From an uncultured Collinsella sp. (lineage in GTDB: Bacteria > Actinomycetota > Coriobacteriia > Coriobacteriales > Coriobacteriaceae), in the NCBI GenBank assembly GCA_900752475.1, contig CAADVJ010000190.1:1-5005 (forward strand): 5,005 bases of DNA, in the 5' to 3' direction. The notes below the pieces were generated by a model. The model ran no database searches. It was given only the letters and a program-made list of their open reading frames with translations, and was not told the origin of the DNA. The translations under genes and the position numbers were made by a program. Of the stretch, positions 1-4,297 are shown in pieces (within the stretch, counting starts at the first letter, position 1; each line of letters opens with the position of its first letter).

Positions 1-17
1 CCTGCAGTTGATGCAGG
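1..17. repeat. Short inverted repeat at the window edge
   Basis: CCTGCA (1-6) and TGCAGG (12-17) are perfect reverse complements around a five-base loop. It lies about 57 bases past the stop codon of the leftward SDR gene, so it could be the first-transcribed arm of a terminator. Any T-tract on the minus strand would fall outside the window, so this cannot be decided. A six-base stem can also occur by chance. Confidence 0.25.
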
Positions 18-73
18 CAGCGCGCCTTTTGCGTTGAGCAATGTTGAAGCTAGGAGCTGAGGCTTGTGGCCTC

Positions 74-823
74 TTAGGAACGGGCGGCTCCGGCGACGGG
101 GAGCACGGCCCCCGTGACATAGGAGGACATGGCGCTCGCCAGGAAAACAAAAGCGTTGGCGACATCCTCGGGCTCGCCCATGCGGCCGAGCGGAATAGTG
201 GCGACGATGGGCTTGATGACCTCTTCGGGCAGGTTGGCGACCATATCTGTCTTGGTCACGCCGGGTGCGACGGCATTAACGCGAATGCCCATGGGGGCGA
301 GCTCGCGCGAGAGCGACTGGACCATGCCGTTGACGGCAAACTTGGACGTGGGGTAACCGACGCCGGAGGGCTGGCCGTACTTGGCGACCATCGAGCTCGT
401 GGTAGTGATGGTGCCGCCGTGGCCGGCCTCGGTCATAATCTTGGCGGCCGCCTGGTGACCGTTAAAGACAGCGACGACGTTGAGGTCCATGACTTTGGCG
501 AACTCCTCGGCCGTGTAGTCCAAAAGGGGCGAGCGCTGGGAGATGCCGGCATTGTTGACGACCGTGTCCAGGCCGCCCATGTCGGTTGCAGCCTGGGTAA
601 AGGCCTCAGTCACGGCCTCGAGCGAGGTGAGGTCGCAGGAACGGCCCCAGACCTTGGCGTCGGGATAGGCGGCTGTCAGCTTCTCAACGGCCGCGTCGGC
701 AGTCTCCTGGCGCGAGCCAAAGACGGTGACGGCAGCGCCTTCCTCGATAAAACGGCAGGCGATCGCATAGCCGATACCGCGCGTGCCTCCGGTGATGATT
801 GCTTTCTTGCCCTCGAGCAACAT
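74..823 (-). CDS. Short-chain dehydrogenase/reductase (SDR), FabG/BaiA-like
   Basis: This is a 249-residue classical SDR, a cytosolic NAD(P)(H)-dependent oxidoreductase acting on a hydroxyl/keto pair. The Rossmann dinucleotide motif TGGTRGIG is at residues 11-18, NNAG at 90-93, the structural Asn at 115, and the catalytic Ser-Tyr-Lys set at S144, Y157 and K161 (YPTSK). The usual PG motif follows in VAPGVTKTDM. Length is typical for the family. The end of the second beta strand reads VFGSR, and R38 suggests NADP(H) preference. The C-terminus ends VAGAARS instead of the common VDGG. From memory, features such as SGVGYPxSK, VFNG and the GA-x-R tail recall clostridial BaiA (3-alpha-hydroxysteroid dehydrogenase, also 249 residues); the substrate remains unproven. 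The ATG at 823 is chosen because a good ribosome-binding site precedes it. The frame is open to a TTG at 943, but the extra 40 residues precede the normal SDR N-terminus and have no such site. It is probably transcribed alone, since a terminator separates it from hom. Confidence 0.93.
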   Translation of the reverse strand: MLLEGKKAIITGGTRGIGYAIACRFIEEGAAVTVFGSRQETADAAVEKLTAAYPDAKVWGRSCDLTSLEAVTEAFTQAATDMGGLDTVVNNAGISQRSPLLDYTAEEFAKVMDLNVVAVFNGHQAAAKIMTEAGHGGTITTTSSMVAKYGQPSGVGYPTSKFAVNGMVQSLSRELAPMGIRVNAVAPGVTKTDMVANLPEEVIKPIVATIPLGRMGEPEDVANAFVFLASAMSSYVTGAVLPVAGAARS

Positions 824-827
824 GGTG

Positions 828-836
828 CTTCCTCTC
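828..836 (-). promoter_or_regulatory. Ribosome-binding site of the SDR gene
   Basis: On the minus strand GAGAGGAAG precedes the ATG at 823 by four bases, with the AGAGG core about seven bases away. This decides the start codon in favour of the 249-residue protein over the longer TTG-initiated frame. Confidence 0.75.
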
Positions 837-905
837 ATCGCGGGCGGACATACACGGCACAGCATAGCGGCGGCAAAATACAGCTGCCGTCGCATATCGG
901 CAAAC

Positions 906-934
906 GGTATCCACGGTTGTTGACGAACGGTCAA
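906..934 (-). promoter_or_regulatory. Candidate promoter and dyad upstream of the SDR gene
   Basis: On the minus strand TTGACC (934-929, five of six matches to a -35 box) is followed after 17 bases by GATACC (911-906), a poor -10 with three of six matches. The -35 lies in a perfect dyad, TTGAC-gaacg-GTCAA on the plus strand (920-934), and GTTGTT occurs on both sides (916-921 and 935-940). This could be a repressor-controlled promoter with a leader of about 80 bases. The weak -10 keeps confidence low. Confidence 0.3.
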
Positions 935-974
935 GTTGTTCAAACGTTAGTCGACCACTTCGTGCAAAAGATGT

Positions 975-1012
975 AACTAAAAGGGGCTCCCATCCGATCG
1001 GACGGGAGCCCC
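975..1012 (-). terminator. Rho-independent terminator of hom
   Basis: GGGGCTCCC (983-991) and GGGAGCCCC (1004-1012) form a perfect nine-pair stem. After one A-C mismatch, TCC/GGA can pair inside it and close on a GATC tetraloop. On the minus strand the stem is followed by TTTTAGTT (982-975). The stem starts 31 bases past the hom stop codon. There is no T-tract on the plus-strand side, so it acts on leftward transcription. Confidence 0.88.
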
Positions 1013-1043
1013 TCATGCGTTGTTTGATTTGCCGAGAATCGGG

Positions 1044-2387
1044 CTAGTTGGCTATGACGCCTTCGGTCCAGGCCTCGACATCTTCGATGCGCAGGACGTT
1101 GGCGACCTCGGCCACGCAGTCGACGCTGGCAAGCTCGGCGGCGGCAGCCTGGACGTCCTTCTCGAGCGCGCGGGGCGTCAGGAAGATGACCGAGCAGGCA
1201 TCGCTGACGCCCGACTTGCCGTCCTCGACCTGGTTGATGAGCGAAATCGAGATGTTGTGCTTGGCAAAGATGTCGACCGTCTCGGACAGGGCGCCCACGC
1301 GGTCGGCGACCTTCAGACGCACATAGTACTTGGTCTGGAGCTCGTCCATGGGCTTAAAGGCGAGGTTGTGGCCATAGGGCTCAATCTCGGGCAGCGGAGC
1401 CACGCCGCGGCTGATCTGCTCGGAGAGCGACAGGATGTCGCCCACGACGGCGCTCGCGGTGGGGAAAGAGCCTGCGCCGGCACCGTAGAACATGGTCTCG
1501 CCCACGGCGTCGCCTACCACGTAGACAGCGTTCATGGCGCCGTTGACCTTGGCAAGCATGTGGTCGGCGGGGATCAGCGTGGGATGCACACGGACGTCGA
1601 CGCCGGCGTCGGTATTGCGGGCGATGCCGAGCAGCTTAATGGTGTAGCCGAGCTCGCGGGCCTGGGCGATGTCCTCGGCGCCGATGGCACGGATACCCTG
1701 CTGGTAGACATCGTCGGTGGTCACGCGGGTGCCAAAGCCGATGGAGGCGAGGATTGCCGTCTTGCTGGCAGCGTCGAAGCCGTCGACGTCGGCGGACGGG
1801 TCGGCCTCGGCATAGCCCTTTGCCTGGGCGTCGGCGAGCACGTCAGCGTAATCGGCGCCCTCGGCGTCCATGCGCGACAGGATGTAGTTGGTGGTGCCGT
1901 TGAGGATTCCGGCGATGGTCAGGATCTTGTTGCCCACCAGGTCGTGCTCGAGCGTGCTGACAATGGGGATGCCACCGCCGCAGCTGGCCTCGCACTTAAT
2001 CTGCACGCCGCACGCGCGCGCCTTCTCGGCGAGCGTCTCGACATGACGGCCCAGCAGGGCCTTGTTGGCAGAGACAACGTGCTTGCCGTTCTCGAAGGCG
2101 GTGGTGAAGATTTCGGTCGCGGGGTGCTCGCCGCCGATGAGCTCGACGACGATGTCGACGGCGGGGTCGGTGACGACGTCGTGCCAGTCGCTCGTAAAGG
2201 CCTCGCGCTCAATACCGGCGGCTTCGGCCTGCTCCCAAGCAAGCGCGCAGGCGCGGGTCAGCTTAAGGTCGATGCCGTAGGCTGCCAGGTACTCATCGTG
2301 GTGGCTCTTGATCAGACGGGCCACGCCGCCGCCGACGGTTCCCAGACCGATCAGGCCGACGTTCACGGTGCGCAGGGGTTCGCTCAT
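1044..2387 (-). CDS. hom: Homoserine dehydrogenase with C-terminal ACT domain
   Basis: This 447-residue cytosolic enzyme reduces aspartate-4-semialdehyde to homoserine with NAD(P)H, the committed step to threonine and methionine. The nucleotide-binding motif GLGTVGGG is at residues 14-21. The SANKALL segment holds K109. The family signature EADPSADVDGFDAASK is at 194-209, with D205 and K209 at the positions of the catalytic Asp and Lys of the yeast enzyme. NGTTNYIL (163-170) is also characteristic. An ACT domain covers about 352-435 (YYVRLKVADRVGALSE, then HNISISLINQ); in relatives this domain serves feedback control by threonine. Length matches the long, ACT-bearing bacterial form, which is not fused to aspartate kinase. 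The start is supported by AAGGAG six bases upstream. A strong terminator follows directly, so thrB and thrC are not co-transcribed downstream. It is divergent from livJ. No leader peptide, T-box or riboswitch was recognised upstream. Confidence 0.97.
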   Translation of the reverse strand: MSEPLRTVNVGLIGLGTVGGGVARLIKSHHDEYLAAYGIDLKLTRACALAWEQAEAAGIEREAFTSDWHDVVTDPAVDIVVELIGGEHPATEIFTTAFENGKHVVSANKALLGRHVETLAEKARACGVQIKCEASCGGGIPIVSTLEHDLVGNKILTIAGILNGTTNYILSRMDAEGADYADVLADAQAKGYAEADPSADVDGFDAASKTAILASIGFGTRVTTDDVYQQGIRAIGAEDIAQARELGYTIKLLGIARNTDAGVDVRVHPTLIPADHMLAKVNGAMNAVYVVGDAVGETMFYGAGAGSFPTASAVVGDILSLSEQISRGVAPLPEIEPYGHNLAFKPMDELQTKYYVRLKVADRVGALSETVDIFAKHNISISLINQVEDGKSGVSDACSVIFLTPRALEKDVQAAAAELASVDCVAEVANVLRIEDVEAWTEGVIAN

Positions 2388-2393
2388 AGATAG

Positions 2394-2399
2394 CTCCTT
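2394..2399 (-). promoter_or_regulatory. Ribosome-binding site of hom
   Basis: On the minus strand AAGGAG is followed by six bases and then the ATG at 2387. It is a near-ideal Shine-Dalgarno sequence and confirms the annotated hom start. Confidence 0.85.
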
Positions 2400-2441
2400 C
2401 GTGCATCTTATGGATGGATTAACCGCTTAAAGGTTGAGTGC

Positions 2442-2447
2442 ATTCTA
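2442..2447 (-). promoter_or_regulatory. Candidate -10 box of the hom promoter
   Basis: TAGAAT on the minus strand matches five of six consensus -10 bases and would give a leader of roughly 45-50 bases. No convincing -35 box lies 16-18 bases upstream, so this would be an activator-dependent or weak promoter, or a chance match. Confidence 0.28.
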
Positions 2448-2515
2448 GCGTGAACCGAGGGCGCGTGCTCGCCAGGCAACAGGAGTCGCACAAAACGGCA
2501 CCCCCGAAACGCTGC

Positions 2516-2532
2516 GGAAACATTGGAAACAT
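2516..2532. repeat. Tandem GGAAACAT repeat upstream of hom
   Basis: GGAAACAT occurs at 2516-2523 and again at 2525-2532, with a nine-base period; a further GAAAC is at 2506-2510. It is 130-145 bases upstream of the hom start, outside any gene. This could be a binding site for a regulator of hom or simply chance. The rest of 2400-2589 shows no recognisable gene. Confidence 0.35.
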
Positions 2533-2589
2533 GCTCGCTACAAACGGAACTCCGTAACAAACTGTCAACGTTTGCACCATAAGGTTTGC

Positions 2590-2699
2590 CCTGTGCGACT
2601 GGGGCATGCAGGCGCTCGTCGGCGTGGAATGACGAGGGCCAGGTCGAAAAGCCCGCTACGGCTTATGTGATCCAGGACGGCAAGTACATCGCCGCCTAA
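2590..2699 (+). pseudogene. Remnant of a second livJ-type binding-protein gene (internal deletion, 5' end missing)
   Basis: Two fragments of a LIV-type periplasmic binding protein gene lie side by side. Bases 2590-2623 match 3291-3324 of the intact livJ at 31 of 34 positions and read LCDWGMQALVG. Bases 2625-2699 match 4084-4158 without gaps at 54 of 75 positions; they encode 24 residues beginning WNDEGQVEK and ending DGKYIAA, with 17 identical to the intact C-terminus, followed by TAA. Only one base separates the fragments, whereas the intact gene has 759 between the same points, so about 758 bases are gone. The reading frame shifts at the junction, and the upstream frame stops at TGA 2630-2632. 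Nothing upstream of 2590 clearly matches livJ residues 1-107, so the 5' end is lost too. Differences in the 3' fragment fall 7, 3 and 11 on codon positions 1, 2 and 3, a pattern of past coding constraint. It was therefore a real, diverged paralogue before decay, not a fresh partial duplication. Confidence 0.9.
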
Positions 2700-2754
2700 G
2701 CGCGCATAAAGCGCGACCGGTGAGGCTGTTTTATGCAGGGCGGGGATGTCTGTA

Positions 2755-2900
2755 ACAGAACAGAAACATTACTTTCACATAATAAAGTGGCTAAACTGCA
2801 TAAAGTATTAGAAATACGCAGAATTGTGGATAAATGAACAAATCCAAAGAAAAGTTGAGATAATCGGCACTTTTCTCAACTAAAGCGTCTAGTATTTTGC
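2755..2900 (+). promoter_or_regulatory. AT-rich promoter region of livJ
   Basis: This stretch is clearly AT-rich in a GC-rich window. Candidate -10 boxes are CATAAT (2778-2783, five of six), CATAAA (2799-2804) and TAGTAT (2890-2895). TTGAGA (2855-2860) resembles a -35 but is not well spaced from TAGTAT. No single box pair is convincing, so I call a region and not a start site. The livJ promoter is expected here because the hom promoter faces the other way and the pseudogene supplies none. Confidence 0.45.
2848..2881. repeat. Two overlapping, mutually exclusive inverted repeats upstream of livJ
   Basis: AGAAAAGT (2848-2855) pairs with ACTTTTCT (2869-2876). AGTTGAGA (2853-2860) pairs with TCTCAACT (2874-2881). 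Both are perfect eight-base arms separated by 13 bases, and the two dyads are offset by five bases, so both cannot form as hairpins at once. The position about 90-120 bases before livJ suits an operator or a switching leader. No protein family can be named from it. Confidence 0.5.
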
Positions 2901-2903
2901 GAA

Positions 2904-2949
2904 CGCCGAACACGGCGAAGGATGGCCTGTCGGGTAACCGAAACCCGAC
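2904..2949 (+). promoter_or_regulatory. Tandem stem-loops in the livJ leader
   Basis: CGCCG (2904-2908) pairs with CGGCG (2913-2917) around AACA. GTCGGGT (2929-2935) pairs with ACCCGAC (2943-2949) around a seven-base loop. The second stem ends ten bases before the livJ ribosome-binding site. Neither is followed by a T-tract, so they are not terminators. They could tune mRNA stability or translation; no known riboswitch class was recognised. Confidence 0.4.
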
Positions 2950-2959
2950 GAGATTTGAG

Positions 2960-2964
2960 AGGAG
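2960..2964 (+). promoter_or_regulatory. Ribosome-binding site of livJ
   Basis: AGGAG sits six bases before the ATG at 2971, within a purine-rich GAGAGGAGAG. It supports this start over the internal in-frame ATG at 3007 (residue 13), which has no Shine-Dalgarno sequence. Confidence 0.85.
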
Positions 2965-2970
2965 AGCCGC

Positions 2971-4158
2971 ATGTCGAGCCTCACCGGTAAGTCATTGAAC
3001 CCTGTTATGAATCGCAGGAGCGTTATCGCGAGCGCAGCAGGTCTGGGGGCGATGTCCATTCTAGCTGGCTGCTCCTCCAACGGCGGCGACAGCGGTTCCG
3101 CTTCGAGCGACGCTTCGTTTAAGATCGGTACCATCGGCCCGCTGACCGGCGCCAACGCGTCCTACGGCAAGTCCGTTACCCAGGGTGTCGAGCTTGGCTG
3201 CAAGGATTTCTCGACCAAGGAGCTGCCGCTTGCCAGCAAGGCCGAGGATGACCAGGCCGACGGCGAGAAGGCCGTCAACGCCTTCAACACCCTGCTCGAC
3301 TGGGGCATGCAGGCCCTCGTCGGCCCGACCACCACGGGTGCGTCGGTTGCCGTTGCCGCCGAGTGCGGTAACGACCCCAAGACGTTCATGATCACCCCGT
3401 CTGCGTCCTCCGAGGACGTCACCGACGGCAAGGATTGCGTCTTCCAGGTTTGCTTCACCGACCCCAACCAGGGTGTCAACGCTGCCAAGTTCCTGGCGCA
3501 GAAGTATGCGGACGAGAAGTTCGTGCTGTTCTATAACTCCGGCGACGCCTATTCTTCGGGCATCGCAGATTCCTTTAAGGCCCAGGCCGCTGAGTCCAAG
3601 CTCGAGATTGTTGACGAGGAGACCTTTAAGGACGACTCCGCCACGAGCTTTACCAACCAGCTGACCAAGGCCAAGCAGGCCGGCGCCACCATGATCTTTG
3701 CGCCAATCTACTACACGCCGGCGTCCGTCCTGCTCAAGAACGCCAAGGACATGGGCTACGACGTCAAGATGATGGGCTGCGACGGCATGGACGGCATCCT
3801 GGGCGTTGAGGGCTTCGATACCTCTCTTGCCGAGGGTCTGCTGCTCATGACCCCGTTCTCCGCCGACGACGAGAAGAACGCCGACTTCGTTAACGCTTAC
3901 AAGGATAAGTACGGCGATACCCCCGACCAGTTTGCCGCCGACGCCTACGACGGCGTGCACGCGGTGGCCGAGGCCGTCAAGGAGGCCGGTCTTGGTGTCG
4001 ACGCCGATCCGACCGAGGTCGCCGAGAAGCTGCCCAAGGCTATGCTCAAGATTACCGTTGACGGTCTGACCGGCAAGCTCACCTGGAACGATAAGGGCCA
4101 GGTCCAGAAGGAGCCCACGGCGTACGTCATCACCGACGGCAAGTACGTACAGGCCTAA
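2971..4158 (+). CDS. livJ: Branched-chain amino acid ABC transporter substrate-binding lipoprotein
   Basis: This 395-residue extracytoplasmic receptor belongs to the LIV-type (type I periplasmic-binding fold) family. It captures leucine, isoleucine, valine or a related amino acid and delivers it to the LivHM permease. The signal peptide has a positive NRR at 14-16, a short hydrophobic stretch, and lipobox LAGC at 31-34, so C34 should be lipid-modified and anchored to the membrane. A Ser/Gly/Asp-rich linker follows. The fold begins at FKIGTIGPLTG (50-60). Family landmarks include LVGPTTTGAS (116-125), the ligand-loop-like TPSASS (142-147), SGDAYSSGI (190-198), a GCDGMDG segment in the second lobe, and AADAYDGVHAVAEAV near the C-terminus. 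Length is normal for a lipoprotein member. livH follows after 139 bases on the same strand, which supports a transport role. A decayed paralogue lies just upstream. Exact ligand specificity cannot be read from sequence alone. Confidence 0.93.
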   Translation: MSSLTGKSLNPVMNRRSVIASAAGLGAMSILAGCSSNGGDSGSASSDASFKIGTIGPLTGANASYGKSVTQGVELGCKDFSTKELPLASKAEDDQADGEKAVNAFNTLLDWGMQALVGPTTTGASVAVAAECGNDPKTFMITPSASSEDVTDGKDCVFQVCFTDPNQGVNAAKFLAQKYADEKFVLFYNSGDAYSSGIADSFKAQAAESKLEIVDEETFKDDSATSFTNQLTKAKQAGATMIFAPIYYTPASVLLKNAKDMGYDVKMMGCDGMDGILGVEGFDTSLAEGLLLMTPFSADDEKNADFVNAYKDKYGDTPDQFAADAYDGVHAVAEAVKEAGLGVDADPTEVAEKLPKAMLKITVDGLTGKLTWNDKGQVQKEPTAYVITDGKYVQA

Positions 4159-4162
4159 TTGG

Positions 4163-4184
4163 CCGCCTTACATAGAGCGGTTTT
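4163..4184 (+). terminator. Weak terminator-like hairpin just after livJ
   Basis: CCGC (4163-4166) pairs with GCGG (4177-4180) across a ten-base loop and is followed by TTTT. The stem is short, so at most it would cause pausing or partial termination after livJ. Confidence 0.2.
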
Positions 4185-4189
4185 GATCC

Positions 4190-4221
4190 CAAGCAGGGGA
4201 GGTTTTGGCCTTCCCTGCTTG
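4190..4221 (+). promoter_or_regulatory. Long livJ-livH intercistronic stem-loop
   Basis: Bases 4190-4202 pair with 4209-4221 to give a 13-pair stem (one G-U) closed by a six-base loop. The next bases, GCTTGGTATC, contain no T-tract, so it is more likely an mRNA-stabilising or partly terminating element than a full terminator. Such structures after binding-protein genes are known to keep the receptor mRNA more abundant than the permease mRNA; that role here is inferred. Confidence 0.6.
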
Positions 4222-4231
4222 CTTGGTATCT

Positions 4232-4251
4232 AGGGACAGTGTAACGTCCCT
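4232..4251 (+). promoter_or_regulatory. Second livJ-livH intercistronic hairpin
   Basis: AGGGAC (4232-4237) pairs with GTCCCT (4246-4251) around an eight-base loop, followed by GTTTCAT. The T-run is short and interrupted, so read-through into livH is expected. It may act with the longer stem upstream as a leaky attenuator. Confidence 0.45.
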
Positions 4252-4281
4252 GTTTCATACATTAACTGGAAACCTATTCGA

Positions 4282-4288
4282 AAGGGGG
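4282..4288 (+). promoter_or_regulatory. Ribosome-binding site that decides the livH start
   Basis: AAGGGGG ends nine bases before the ATG at 4298. An in-frame ATG at 4289 directly abuts this run, leaving no spacer, so 4298 is the better start. The alternative would add only three residues (MWN). Confidence 0.65.
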
Positions 4289-4297
4289 ATGTGGAAC

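Noticed and set aside
824..943. 40-residue N-terminal extension of the SDR from a TTG codon
   Set aside because: It has no family counterpart; the ATG at 823 has a good ribosome-binding site and gives the standard SDR N-terminus.
41..976. Long plus-strand open frame of 311 codons opposite the SDR gene
   Set aside because: It is antisense to a gene with a complete SDR motif set, has no family features, and arises from GC-rich codon structure on the other strand.
1020..2393. Long plus-strand open frame of 457 codons opposite hom
   Set aside because: Composition is Gly/Asp/Val/Leu-rich shadow sequence with no domain, and it starts close to the hom terminator. hom is unmistakable on the minus strand.
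2540..2568. Perfect -35 TTGACA on the minus strand (2568-2563) as the hom promoter
   Set aside because: The hexamers 16-18 bases downstream (such as GTTTGT and TTTGTA) are very poor -10 boxes, so I did not call it as a feature. A leader of about 150 bases would be possible, so it is not excluded.
2419..2607. Minus-strand 62-codon open frame in the hom-livJ gap
   Set aside because: Its start lies inside the livJ remnant, it has no convincing ribosome-binding site, it overlaps the hom promoter region, and the peptide resembles nothing I know.
2701..2736. Hairpins after the livJ remnant (CGCGC/GCGCG at 2701-2715, or GCATAAA/TTTATGC at 2704-2736) as an old terminator
   Set aside because: The stems are short and alternative, and neither is followed by a T-tract, so no functional call is justified.
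3061..3960. Minus-strand open frame of 299 codons opposite livJ
   Set aside because: It is a shadow of livJ with low-complexity Gly/Val-rich sequence and no recognisable domain.
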